Shown here in pieces: positions 43,374-51,954 of a DNA stretch of 64,000 bases. Position numbers and translations under genes: made by a program. Below the pieces are notes generated by a model. The model had not been told where the DNA came from. It searched no databases and was given only the letters and a program-made list of their open reading frames with translations. Position 1 is the stretch's first letter. Each line of letters opens with the position of its first letter. Source of the DNA: Roseateles koreensis (GTDB lineage Bacteria > Pseudomonadota > Gammaproteobacteria > Burkholderiales > Burkholderiaceae_C); assembly GCF_028595305.1 (NCBI RefSeq), contig NZ_JAQQXS010000004.1, forward strand, positions 124,001 to 188,000. The letters are read 5' to 3'.

Positions 43374-44183
43374 GTGGAAACGTTGCAACTGTCGGTCAGT
43401 GCGCACGGTGTGGCGCACTTGACCATGAATCGACCGGAGGTGTTCAACGCTTTCGATGAAACCATGATTGCTGAGTTGGGCCAAGCCATTGCGCAATGCA
43501 GCGCGAACCCGCAGGTGCGTGTGGTGGTGCTGGCCGGTGCGGGCAAGGTGTTCAGCGCCGGGGCCGATGTGCAGTGGATGAAGCGCGCGGCCCAGGCCAC
43601 ACAGGCCTGGAATGAGCAGGACGCCCGCAGTTTTGCCGAAACCTTGTCGCAACTGGCCGCGTGTTCAAAGCCCACGATTGCGCGGGTACACGGCCTGGCC
43701 TTGGGCGGCGGCGTGGGCTTGGTGGCGGCCTGTGATGTGGCTGTGGCCAGCACGGAGACCCGGCTGGCGGTGAGTGAGGCGCGGCTGGGCATTCTGCCCG
43801 CGGTCATTGGCCCGCATTTGATCAACGCGGTGGGTTTGCGCCAGGCTCGGCGATTGGCCTTGACGGCCAGCCGCATCACCGCTGCCGACGCCTTGGCCAT
43901 GGGGCTGCTGCACGAGGTGGTTGCGATTGACGCCCTGGACACTGCGGTGCAACGGTGGGTGGATGAACTGCTGCTCAGCGGCCCGCAGGCGCAGGCTGAA
44001 ATCAAGCGCCTGTTCGGGCAGTTGGCGCCAGGCCCCTTGACTGCCGAGGTGCGTGAGTTGACCGCACAAACCATCGCGCGGGTGCGCGTGGGGGGTGAAG
44101 CACGGGAAGGGTTCGCCGCCTTTCTGGACAAACGTGCGCCCGCCTGGGCGCCTTCAATATCCACATCGATATCGACAAAGTGA
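43374..44183 (+). CDS. Enoyl-CoA hydratase/isomerase family protein
   Basis: 269 residues from GTG 43374 with AAGGAGA upstream. Crotonase signatures: oxyanion-hole segment GAGKVFSAGADVQWM, the second oxyanion loop HGLALGGGVGLVAACDVAVA, and SEARLGILPAVIGPHL with a catalytic Glu candidate. It resembles methylglutaconyl-CoA hydratase / PaaF-type members. It hydrates 2-enoyl-CoA intermediates. The next gene, a 3-hydroxyacyl-CoA dehydrogenase, overlaps its stop by GTGA, so the two catalyse consecutive steps and are co-translated. Confidence 0.9.
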   Translation: METLQLSVSAHGVAHLTMNRPEVFNAFDETMIAELGQAIAQCSANPQVRVVVLAGAGKVFSAGADVQWMKRAAQATQAWNEQDARSFAETLSQLAACSKPTIARVHGLALGGGVGLVAACDVAVASTETRLAVSEARLGILPAVIGPHLINAVGLRQARRLALTASRITAADALAMGLLHEVVAIDALDTAVQRWVDELLLSGPQAQAEIKRLFGQLAPGPLTAEVRELTAQTIARVRVGGEAREGFAAFLDKRAPAWAPSISTSISTK

Positions 44184-45751
44184 GCGCAACCGTGACAGAG
44201 ACTCAAACAAGTTCGTGGCGCATTGCCCAACAGCCGGCTGAGCGGACGAAAGTGGCCGTGATTGGCGCGGGGGTGATGGGGGCAGGCATTGCGCAAGTGG
44301 CGGCGCAGGCCGGCCACCCGGTGGCGCTGATGGATGTGCGGGACGGGGCCGCGCAGGCCGCCGTGGCGCAGATCGCCAAGGGGCTCGCTGGCCTGGTGGA
44401 CAAGGGTCGCATGACCGCCCAGCAGCGTGACGCGTTACTTGAGCGCATCAGCCCGGCCTCTCAAATGAGCGAGTTGGCGGACGCCGCCCTGGTGATCGAG
44501 GTGATCGTTGAACGGCTGGAACCTAAGCGTGAACTGCTGCAAGCCCTGGACGCCTTGTTGCCGCCGGATGCGCTGATTGCCAGCAACACCTCGTCGATCA
44601 GCATCACGGCGCTGGCCAACGGCATGGCGACACCCGGCCGTTTGGTGGGCATGCATTTTTTCAATCCGGTGCCGCAGATGAAGCTGGTGGAGGTGGTGTC
44701 GGGGGCTGAAACCCGACCCGACGTGGCGCACGCCATCGAGGCCCTGGCGCGCCTTTGGGGCAAGACGCCGGTGCACGCGCGCTCAACGCCTGGTTTCATC
44801 GTCAACCGGATTGCTCGCCCTTACTACGCTGAATCCTTGAGTCTGCTGCAAGAGCAGGCAGGCACCCCGGCGCAATTGGATCGCGCTTTGCGTGGCGCGG
44901 GATTTCGCATGGGCCCATGCGAGTTGATGGACTTGATTGGGCATGACACCAACTTTCTCGTGACGCAATCGGTGTTCAACGCCAACTATGGCGACCGGCG
45001 TTTTGTGCCCTCGCTGGTGCAGCAGGCCCTGGTGGACGGTGGACGGCTGGGGCGCAAGGTCGGCAAGGGGTTTTATGGCGCAGACCTTGCCGAGGCTGGC
45101 GCGGCGGAGCCCATCGCCCCCGGTCTTGAGAGCCTGCCGCCCGTAAGCCTGGTCGGCCAGGGGCCGCTGCTGGACGGCTTGGGTCGTTGGCTGACGCACA
45201 AGGGGGTTGATTTCACGCGGCATGAGGCAGTCGCCGCGGTCGGGGGGGCTCACTGGACCGGTTTGCTGGTGGGCGACGTGCGGGTTCCGCTGACTTGCGG
45301 GCGCACGGCGGCGCAGTGGGCGCATGAGTCCGGGCACGCGGACTGGGTGGTGATGGATTGGCCCGTGGCGCCTGATCGGGTGGAGGCCCTCGCCGTAGCT
45401 TGCGCGCCGCAGCTGAGTGCGTTAGGCCGTGCGCAGATGGCCGCGCTTTGGCAAGCCTTGGGCTGGGTTCCACTGACCTTGCGCGATGTGCCGGGCTTGG
45501 TGGTGGCGCGCACGGTGGCCATGCTGGTCAACGAGGGCGCAGACGCGGTCTGGCAAGGGGTGTGTGACGCGGCGGGCGCTGATCTGGCTATGAAGCTCGG
45601 GGTGAACTACCCGTCAGGCCCCTTTGAATGGCTGGCCCAACTGGGCGCCGTGCCGATTGTTGAATTGCTGGAGCGCTTGTTTGAGACCTATCGCAGCGAG
45701 CGTTACCGCATCAGCCCCCTGATCCAGATGCGGCGTTGGGGCGCTGCCTGA
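44180..45751 (+). CDS. 3-hydroxyacyl-CoA dehydrogenase (PaaH/PaaC type)
   Basis: 523 residues from GTG 44180. The NAD motif is VAVIGAGVMGAGIAQVAAQAG (about residues 25-45), followed by the active-site HFFNPVP and the C-terminal domain motif GPCELMDLIGHD. A second, partial C-terminal domain (about 430-515, VPGLVVARTVAMLVNEGADAV) repeats the dimerisation fold, as in the ~500-residue PaaH/PaaC proteins of phenylacetate degradation. It oxidises 3-hydroxyadipyl-CoA-like substrates to 3-oxoadipyl-CoA, which the PcaF-type thiolase encoded at 46857 could cleave. Confidence 0.9.
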   Translation: MSATVTETQTSSWRIAQQPAERTKVAVIGAGVMGAGIAQVAAQAGHPVALMDVRDGAAQAAVAQIAKGLAGLVDKGRMTAQQRDALLERISPASQMSELADAALVIEVIVERLEPKRELLQALDALLPPDALIASNTSSISITALANGMATPGRLVGMHFFNPVPQMKLVEVVSGAETRPDVAHAIEALARLWGKTPVHARSTPGFIVNRIARPYYAESLSLLQEQAGTPAQLDRALRGAGFRMGPCELMDLIGHDTNFLVTQSVFNANYGDRRFVPSLVQQALVDGGRLGRKVGKGFYGADLAEAGAAEPIAPGLESLPPVSLVGQGPLLDGLGRWLTHKGVDFTRHEAVAAVGGAHWTGLLVGDVRVPLTCGRTAAQWAHESGHADWVVMDWPVAPDRVEALAVACAPQLSALGRAQMAALWQALGWVPLTLRDVPGLVVARTVAMLVNEGADAVWQGVCDAAGADLAMKLGVNYPSGPFEWLAQLGAVPIVELLERLFETYRSERYRISPLIQMRRWGAA

Positions 45752-45820
45752 TCAAGGCCTGAGGGTTGGAGGGCTTGTTGAGGGCGTACTGATGGGCGTT
45801 TGATGGGCGTAAGGACGCGC

Positions 45821-46663
45821 TCAGAGCAGCATTCGCAAATGCGCCTGCGCCTGCAGCAGCGGTGGCAGGCACTGCGCCACCAGCTGCTCCATGCTCAGGC
45901 GCGAGGCGTGGGTGCTGATGTTCATCGCGGCCACCACCTCACCCTTGTAATTGTGCAGGGGGACGGCCAGCGTGCGCAGGCCCAGCTCAAGCTCCTGATC
46001 GATGCAGGCGTAGCCGAGTGAGCGGGCCCGTGCGACTTCTTGCCGCAGGCGCTGGGGGTCGGTGATGGTGTGGGGCGTACAGGCTTGCAAGGCTTGGCTT
46101 TGAATCCATGCATCGGCTTGTTCCGGTGGCAATGCGGCCAGCAAAACCCGCCCGTTGCCTGAGCAGTGGGCGGCCACACGGGCGCCGGGTTGCAGGCTCG
46201 GGGAGACCGTGCGGCCGGCACTGGTGGCGGCAATACAGATGACGTCGCCGCCGTCCAGCACGCCAGCGGCACTGGCTTCTTTCAAGGCAAAAGCCAGTTT
46301 GTGCAATTCGGGCTCGACGATGCGCGGCAGCCTTGCCGAGTGCATATAGCTCTGGCCCAGGCGCAGCACGCGCGGGGTCAGGGCAAACATTTTGCGGTCT
46401 TGCGACACAAAGCCCAGATGCGTCAGGGTCAGCAGGTAGCGCCGCGCCGCAGCGCGGGTGAGGCCGGTGCGTACCGCCACTTCGCTGATGGTCAGGCGGG
46501 GGCGTTCCTGGTCGAAGGCTTCAATCACCGCCAGACCTTTTTCCAGGCCGGCCACCAAGTCTCGCTTGAGTGGCCCGGGTGCTGGCATTTCGGCCACAGG
46601 ATGGGCACCGGCGTTTGGCGCGGCGGCAAGGGTGGGGTCTTCAATAACGTGGGCAGCAGACAT
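45821..46663 (-). CDS. IclR-family regulator (PcaR/PobR type)
   Basis: 280 residues from ATG 46663; the frame runs to 46765 across the palindrome and is not used there. The N-terminal winged HTH is seen at about residues 25-85 (LTISEVAVRTGLTRAAARRYL). The effector domain follows with GDVICIAATSAGRTVSPSL, AHCSGNGRVLLAALP and LGYACIDQELELGLRTLAVP, all hallmarks of the PcaR/PobR branch controlling beta-ketoadipate genes. It lies downstream of a PcaF-type thiolase gene on the same strand, which it probably regulates. Confidence 0.9.
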   Translation of the reverse strand: MSAAHVIEDPTLAAAPNAGAHPVAEMPAPGPLKRDLVAGLEKGLAVIEAFDQERPRLTISEVAVRTGLTRAAARRYLLTLTHLGFVSQDRKMFALTPRVLRLGQSYMHSARLPRIVEPELHKLAFALKEASAAGVLDGGDVICIAATSAGRTVSPSLQPGARVAAHCSGNGRVLLAALPPEQADAWIQSQALQACTPHTITDPQRLRQEVARARSLGYACIDQELELGLRTLAVPLHNYKGEVVAAMNISTHASRLSMEQLVAQCLPPLLQAQAHLRMLL

Positions 46664-46712
46664 GGCGGGGCCGAGAGCGGCGCACCGACAAACGGCGGCA
46701 CGCGAGTCAAAG

Positions 46713-46735
46713 AACCTGACTATAAAAGTCAGGTT
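46713..46735. promoter_or_regulatory. Inverted repeat upstream of the IclR gene
   Basis: AACCTGACT and AGTCAGGTT, perfect 9-bp arms with spacer ATAAA, lie 50 bp before the IclR ATG. The spacer region gives TATAGT on the - strand, a good -10. It may be an autoregulatory operator. It differs from the GTTC-type sites upstream of the thiolase gene. Confidence 0.5.
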
Positions 46736-46856
46736 GGTGCCCGTCTGTATAGATTCCGTAATCAAGGGCGGCTATCGCACGCGACCGCCCCTGTTTGGTG
46801 CTGCGCGGCAAGACCCGGCGCGCTGAGGGCCGTGGCTGCCGCCTTGCAACGAGCCG

Positions 46857-48062
46857 TTACCGAACCCGCTCAATGATCAAGGCAATGCCTTGCCCCACCC
46901 CGATGCACATGGTGCACAGGGCGTAGCGCCCCCCGCTCTGCTCCAACTGATTCAGCGCCGTGGTGACCAGGCGGGCGCCGCTGGCGCCAAGGGGGTGCCC
47001 CAGCGCAATGGCGCCGCCGTTGGGGTTGACGCGGGGGTCATCGTCCGCCAGGCCCAATTGCCGGAGTACGGCCAGGCCTTGGGCGGCAAAGGCTTCATTG
47101 AGTTCGATCACATCCATCTGCGCCAGTGTCAACCCCGTCAGTGCCAGCACGCGTTGGCTGGCGGGCGCCGGGCCGATGCCCATGAGCCGCGGTGCGACGC
47201 CGGCGGTGCTCATGCCCACAACACGGGCGCGTGGCGTGAGGCCGTGCCGCAAGGCCGCCGCCTCACTCGCCAGAAGCAGCGCGCAGGCGCCGTCGTTGAC
47301 ACCCGAGGCATTGCCTGCCGTCACGCTGCCGCCCGGTTTGACGATGCTTTTGAGCTTGGCCAGGGCCTCCAGGCTGGTGGCGCGCGGATGTTCGTCGCGA
47401 TCGACGATCAGGGGATCGCCCTTTTTCTGGGGCACGCTGACCGGCACGATTTCACGCGCGAAAAAACCGCTGGCCTGGGCCGCCACGGCACGCTGCTGGC
47501 TGGCCAGCGCCATGCGGTCCTGGGCCTCGCGTTCGATGCCGAATTCGGCGGCGACGTTTTCGGCGGTTTCGGGCATGGAGTCCACGCCGTACTGGTCACG
47601 CATCAGCGGGTTGACGAAGCGCCAGCCGATGGTGGTGTCGTAGATGGCGTTGCTGCGGGAGAAGGCGCTGTCTGCCTTGGGCATGACGAAGGGCGCCCGG
47701 CTCATGCTTTCCACGCCACCGGCGAGCATCAATTCAGCTTCACCGGCCCGAATCGCCCGGGCCGCCGAGCCCACGGCGTCCAGCCCCGATCCGCACAAGC
47801 GATTCAGCGTCACACCGGGCACCGTGAGCGGCAAACCCGCCAGCAAGGCTGACATTCGCGCCACATTTCGGTTGTCTTCGCCGGCTTGGTTGGCGCAGCC
47901 GTACAGCACGTCATCTACCGCCGCCCAGTCGACACCGGGATGGCGATGCATGAGGGCCCGCAGGGGAATTGCGCCCAAATCATCCGCACGGATGGAAGAC
48001 AAGGCACCGCCGTAACGGCCAAAAGGCGTGCGAATGGCATCGCAGATGAAAGCGTCGGACAT
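46857..48062 (-). CDS. pcaF: Acetyl-CoA acyltransferase, probable 3-oxoadipyl-CoA thiolase
   Basis: 401 residues, the exact PcaF/PaaJ length. The nucleophile is Cys90 in TLNRLCGSGLDAV. The second active site holds His356 in GHPLGASGAR and Cys386 in CTMCIGVGQG. PcaF-type features include DTTIGWRFVNP and the GVDSMPETAENVA stretch. It cleaves 3-oxoadipyl-CoA to succinyl-CoA and acetyl-CoA, the last step of the beta-ketoadipate or phenylacetate route. The IclR gene follows, and IclR-type operators precede it. Confidence 0.9.
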   Translation of the reverse strand: MSDAFICDAIRTPFGRYGGALSSIRADDLGAIPLRALMHRHPGVDWAAVDDVLYGCANQAGEDNRNVARMSALLAGLPLTVPGVTLNRLCGSGLDAVGSAARAIRAGEAELMLAGGVESMSRAPFVMPKADSAFSRSNAIYDTTIGWRFVNPLMRDQYGVDSMPETAENVAAEFGIEREAQDRMALASQQRAVAAQASGFFAREIVPVSVPQKKGDPLIVDRDEHPRATSLEALAKLKSIVKPGGSVTAGNASGVNDGACALLLASEAAALRHGLTPRARVVGMSTAGVAPRLMGIGPAPASQRVLALTGLTLAQMDVIELNEAFAAQGLAVLRQLGLADDDPRVNPNGGAIALGHPLGASGARLVTTALNQLEQSGGRYALCTMCIGVGQGIALIIERVR

Positions 48063-48182
48063 GGCTGATTTTTTGGGGCGGGGTGAAACACCCGGCCCGA
48101 GCTTTGTTGGGGAAGAATGCAGAGCTTGCCAGCTTCCCCTTCAGCGTCAATGGCGGCAGGATCAGTATGTGGGACAAAAAAT

Positions 48183-48216
48183 GTTCATTTAATGAACTTT
48201 TGTTCTAGTTGCGAAC
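48183..48216. promoter_or_regulatory. Paired IclR-type operators of the thiolase gene
   Basis: GTTCATTTAATGAAC (48183-48197) and GTTCTAGTTGCGAAC (48202-48216) are two 15-bp GTTC-N7-GAAC boxes 19 bp apart. Known PcaU/PobR sites in Acinetobacter and Pseudomonas have the same GTTC...GAAC form. They lie about 120-155 bp upstream of the thiolase start and fit control by the IclR protein encoded at 45821. Confidence 0.6.
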
Positions 48217-48338
48217 ATTTTGCAGGTAAGTGGCGTGCATTGGGGATGGCTTGAGCGGCCGCGTGGCGTGAGAATTTCCACATCCTTGTGGATAAAAAGC
48301 GCGCTTTGCGTGGAAAGGCGCTTGGCGGCTTAAGTTTT

Positions 48339-48352
48339 GGCAAGCGCTTGCC
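48339..48352. promoter_or_regulatory. LacI-type palindrome before the HD-GYP gene
   Basis: GGCAAGCGCTTGCC is a perfect 14-bp palindrome centred on CG, the general form of LacI/GalR/PurR-family operators. It ends 24 bp before the HD-GYP ATG. Its sequence differs from the operators at 37810-37844, so another family member is implied. Confidence 0.5.
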
Positions 48353-48376
48353 GATGCTGGACCTGAGGGCGCCTCA

Positions 48377-49681
48377 ATGAACCGGCGTAGAGAGAATATG
48401 AAGGACAGAACGACCGATCCCTTGATCGATGTGAGTCAGTTGAAAGTGGGCATGTTCATTCACCTGGATCTCGGGTGGATGGCCCATCCCTTTCCACTCA
48501 GCAGCTTCAAGTTGGGCTCTGAGGATCAGCTGCAGATACTTCGTCGCCTCGGTTTGACGCAGGTGCGTTGGAGTCCCGGCCGCAGCGATTTGCTGGCCGA
48601 TGCCACGCCTTTGCCGCCTACGCCCGTCGAAGTGGCTGTGCCCGAGGCGCCGTCTGCTGAGGCGTTGGCGCTGGAGGCGCACCGCAAGGCCCTGGAAGCG
48701 CAAAACGCTGCCTTGAACCTCTGCGAGCGTCAGTACGGCGAGGCGGCGCAAAGTTTTCGCGACATGATGGATCTGGTTCCGCGAGACCCCACCTGCGCCA
48801 AAGACCAGTCCTTGGCCTTGACCAATGCCTTGCTGGACAAGATGCTGGTGGAGGGCGATCTCAATATCCGGCTCTTGAATGAAGGGGCAGGCGACCGTGG
48901 CACCGCGCACGCCTTGAACGTCTCCATCATCTCGCTGCTGCTGGGTCGGGCTTTTGGCCTGGGGCGCGCTGAATTGCTGGATCTGGGCGTGGGTGCGATC
49001 TTGCACGATGTGGGCAAGATCGACCTGCTGCCCCGCCTGCGCAACCGCGACGAAAGCTTTTCCGCCGTTGAGATGCAGGCCTACCAAGGCCACGTGGCCA
49101 AGGGGGTCGCCATCGCGCAAAGCATGGGCTTGCCGCCGGGGCCTTTGCTCGTGATTGCCCAGCACCATGAAAATGCTGATGGCAGCGGCTTTCCGCAGCG
49201 CATCAATATGGACAAGATGAGCGCGGCTGCGCGCATCGTGGCCCTGGTGAATCGGTTTGACGGGCTGTGCAACCCCTTGTTGGCCTCCAAGGCCATGACG
49301 CCGCATGAGGCTTTGTCGCTCATGTTCGCCCAGGGGCGCAATCGCTTTGACGCCACCATGTTGAATGCCTTTATCCGCATGATGGGTGTCTACCCGCCTG
49401 GTTCTGCAGTACAACTGACCGACGATCGGTATGCGCTGGTGGTGGCTGTCAATTCGTCCCGGCCCCTGAAGCCGCGGGTGATGGTTCACGATGTCAAGGT
49501 ACCCCGCGAAGAGGCCTTGATTTTGAATCTGGAAGACCAACCTGATTTGGGCATCCGACGCAGTCTGAAGGCACAGCAGTTGCCGCGGGCGTCACTGGAC
49601 TATCTCAGCCCCCGAACGCGTGTTGCCTATTTCTTCGAGGCCTTGGGTGAGGGCAGCGGCCAGAAGGATCTTGCTGCGTGA
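48377..49681 (+). CDS. Cyclic-di-GMP phosphodiesterase, DUF3391 + HD-GYP
   Basis: 434 residues from ATG 48377; ATG 48398 is an alternative. Residues about 15-65 (IDVSQLKVGMFIHLDLGWMA) form the DUF3391 domain that often precedes HD-GYP. The HD pair is H210-D211 in ILHDVGKID, and the second signature HHENADGSGFP begins at residue 263, with GFP in place of the usual GYP. All metal ligands look intact, so degradation of cyclic-di-GMP is expected. The stop overlaps the PAS-GGDEF-EAL start by GTGA, so the two c-di-GMP proteins are co-translated. Confidence 0.92.
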   Translation: MNRRRENMKDRTTDPLIDVSQLKVGMFIHLDLGWMAHPFPLSSFKLGSEDQLQILRRLGLTQVRWSPGRSDLLADATPLPPTPVEVAVPEAPSAEALALEAHRKALEAQNAALNLCERQYGEAAQSFRDMMDLVPRDPTCAKDQSLALTNALLDKMLVEGDLNIRLLNEGAGDRGTAHALNVSIISLLLGRAFGLGRAELLDLGVGAILHDVGKIDLLPRLRNRDESFSAVEMQAYQGHVAKGVAIAQSMGLPPGPLLVIAQHHENADGSGFPQRINMDKMSAAARIVALVNRFDGLCNPLLASKAMTPHEALSLMFAQGRNRFDATMLNAFIRMMGVYPPGSAVQLTDDRYALVVAVNSSRPLKPRVMVHDVKVPREEALILNLEDQPDLGIRRSLKAQQLPRASLDYLSPRTRVAYFFEALGEGSGQKDLAA

Positions 49682-51828
49682 ACGTGTTCAGCCTTCAGGT
49701 ACCGACGTCGAGCCCGGAGTGCCATGCGCACCTCCAGGCTTATACGGCCTTGCTTGAAGGCATGTTGGAAGCTGCTTGGCTGGTCGACGGGCGCAGCCGC
49801 AATATTCTTGCGGTCAATGCCGCAGCCGTTCAGCTGCTGGGTTATGCGGCTGAGGCTTTGGTGGGGCAAATCGTCGACAGCCTGGCGCAGACGCCTGAAG
49901 ACGCCATGTTCTGGATGGAGGCCGCTGCGGACACCGAGTCCACCCTCAACTCCGACACCCTCATGCGCCATGCCGACGGGCGCATGCTGTGGGTGACCCG
50001 GCGGGTGAGTTTTGTGGCGCTGTCGGGCCCGCGTGGCAAGCAAGACGGATTTTGGATGGTGGTCATGCGCGACCAAACGCGCCAGCGTCAAAGCGAGGAC
50101 GAACGTGAATCCCTGGTGGCTGAATTGCAAGCCACGCTTGAGTCCACCGCCGACGGCATATTGGTGATGGACTTGGCAGGCCGCATGCGCGCCTTCAATC
50201 GACGCTTTGCGACCTTGTGGGGCATTCCCGCTGATCTGCTGCGTGAACGTGATGACGAGGCCGTGCAGCTTTGGATGCGGCGCAGCGTCATGGACAACGG
50301 CAGCTATGCGCAGCGCTTGAGCGCCATACAAGATGCGCCGCTGATGCAGAGCAGCGACATCATCAAGTTGGCCGATGGCCGGGTGCTGGAACGGGTGTCC
50401 TTGCCGCAGCTCACCAAAGGGCGGCCCATCGGGCGGGTGTATTCTTTCCGCGATCTGAGCGAAAAGCTCGCCGCCAGCCAGCGGATTGAAGAGTTGGCCC
50501 ATTCTGACCTGCTCACCGGCCTGCCGAATCGCCGCGCCCTGGCCGAGCGCATTGAATACATGAAGGCCGTGGCCCGGCGCGAGAACAATGTTTTTGCACT
50601 GTTGGTCGTGGACCTCGACCGCTTTCAGCAGATCAATGAAACCCTGGGTCACACCTATGGCGACCGCGTGCTCAAAGAGGTGGGGGAGCGGCTCAAAGAC
50701 AGCCTGCGCGAGGTGGACTCGGTCGCCAGGATTGGCGGCGACCAGTTCTCGTTGCTGATTCATCAGGCCGATGCGCGCGGCGCAGAAAACGCAGCGCGTC
50801 GGATCCAGGAAACCATGTCCCGGCCCTTCAACTTCGACACGCTGAGTTTTACCGTTACGTGCAGCACCGGCATTGCGCTGTTTCCGGGGGACGGCAGCAG
50901 TGCCGATGAACTGATGGCCAGTGCCGAGCGGGCCATGCATTGGGTGAAGGAGAGCGGCCGCGGCACTTTCCACTTCCACCGCCCGCGCAAAGACGTGGAT
51001 CTGCTGTCGCGCATGCGGTTGGATCACGCCATGCGCCAAGCTCTGCAGGAGCGGCAGTTTCGCCTGCAATATCAGCCGCAAATCGACTTGCGTACGGGGC
51101 AGGTGATTGGCGCCGAGGCCTTGATTCGCTGGCGTGATCCCTTGCGAGGCGATATTTCGCCGGCTGAATTCATTCCGGTGGCCGAAGAAAGCGGCTTCGT
51201 TGTTGCCATTGGCGACTGGGTGCTGCAGCAAGCGGTTGAGCAAGCAGCGATCTGGTTGCGCAAGGGCCGGCGCATGCCGGTTGCCGTGAATGTTTCGGCC
51301 TTGCAGTTTCAACAAGACAGCTTCGCTAGCACGGTGGCCAGCGCCCTGCGCGCGTCGGGCTTGCCGCCTGACTTGCTGGAGCTTGAGCTCACCGAAGGCG
51401 TGTTGCTCGGCGATGCCGAAGAGGCGTTACACCGCATGCAAGCCCTGGCGGCGCTGGGGGTGTGCATGTCGATTGATGACTTTGGCACCGGCTATTCCAG
51501 CTTGGCGTATCTGAAGCGCTTTCCGATCCAACGCCTGAAGATCGACCGCAGCTTCATCAAGGGCCTGCCGGGTGACGCCAGTGACGCGGGCATCGTCCAT
51601 GCCATCGTGCAGATGGGCCAGGCGCTGCGCCTGCACGTGATTGCTGAAGGCGTGGAAACCGAGGCGCAGCGGGAGTTTCTGGCGCGCGCCGGATGCGACG
51701 AGTTTCAGGGCTTTCTCTTCGCGCCCTCCCTGGAGCCCCAGGTCTTTGAAGAGCGCGTATGGCCCGCCTCGCGCTGGGTTTCGCCGGGCCGTGTGACGCT
51801 CCCCTTTGTTGGTGGGATTCACCGCTGA
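49678..51828 (+). CDS. PAS-PAS-GGDEF-EAL protein with degenerate GGDQF
   Basis: 716 residues from GTG 49678. Two PAS domains (about 20-130 and 150-265), a GGDEF domain (about 275-440) and an EAL domain (about 455-705) follow in order. The cyclase loop reads GGDQF (353-357) instead of GG(D/E)EF, so cyclase activity is doubtful. The EAL site is intact: E480-A-L, a DDFGTGYSSLAYLKRFP loop 6, and KIDRSFIKGL. It probably acts as a PAS-regulated phosphodiesterase whose GGDEF half may bind GTP. It is coupled to the HD-GYP gene, so two phosphodiesterases are made together. Confidence 0.92.
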   Translation: MNVFSLQVPTSSPECHAHLQAYTALLEGMLEAAWLVDGRSRNILAVNAAAVQLLGYAAEALVGQIVDSLAQTPEDAMFWMEAAADTESTLNSDTLMRHADGRMLWVTRRVSFVALSGPRGKQDGFWMVVMRDQTRQRQSEDERESLVAELQATLESTADGILVMDLAGRMRAFNRRFATLWGIPADLLRERDDEAVQLWMRRSVMDNGSYAQRLSAIQDAPLMQSSDIIKLADGRVLERVSLPQLTKGRPIGRVYSFRDLSEKLAASQRIEELAHSDLLTGLPNRRALAERIEYMKAVARRENNVFALLVVDLDRFQQINETLGHTYGDRVLKEVGERLKDSLREVDSVARIGGDQFSLLIHQADARGAENAARRIQETMSRPFNFDTLSFTVTCSTGIALFPGDGSSADELMASAERAMHWVKESGRGTFHFHRPRKDVDLLSRMRLDHAMRQALQERQFRLQYQPQIDLRTGQVIGAEALIRWRDPLRGDISPAEFIPVAEESGFVVAIGDWVLQQAVEQAAIWLRKGRRMPVAVNVSALQFQQDSFASTVASALRASGLPPDLLELELTEGVLLGDAEEALHRMQALAALGVCMSIDDFGTGYSSLAYLKRFPIQRLKIDRSFIKGLPGDASDAGIVHAIVQMGQALRLHVIAEGVETEAQREFLARAGCDEFQGFLFAPSLEPQVFEERVWPASRWVSPGRVTLPFVGGIHR

Positions 51829-51954
51829 TTCTCCCGCCGGGTTCGCCTTTTCGGCACCTGCGGTCTGCGTGACGGGCGAATATCAGTGGCCGGCACCAAG
51901 CAAGCACAATGCGAGTGCTGACAGTTCTGAACCCCCGGTTTCAAGGAGACTCGC

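Larger units (their letters stand above)
48063..48376. other. 314-bp divergent regulatory region
   Basis: This gap separates the thiolase gene (-) from the HD-GYP gene (+). It contains two GTTC-type IclR operator candidates (48183-48216), a TCCACA...TGTGGA hairpin that includes a single DnaA-box match (48287-48295), and a LacI-type palindrome (48339-48352). No gene is supported in it. Confidence 0.6.

Noticed and set aside
48287-48295. DnaA box as part of a replication origin
   Set aside because: Only one box is present, with no AT-rich unwinding region or dnaA/dnaN genes.
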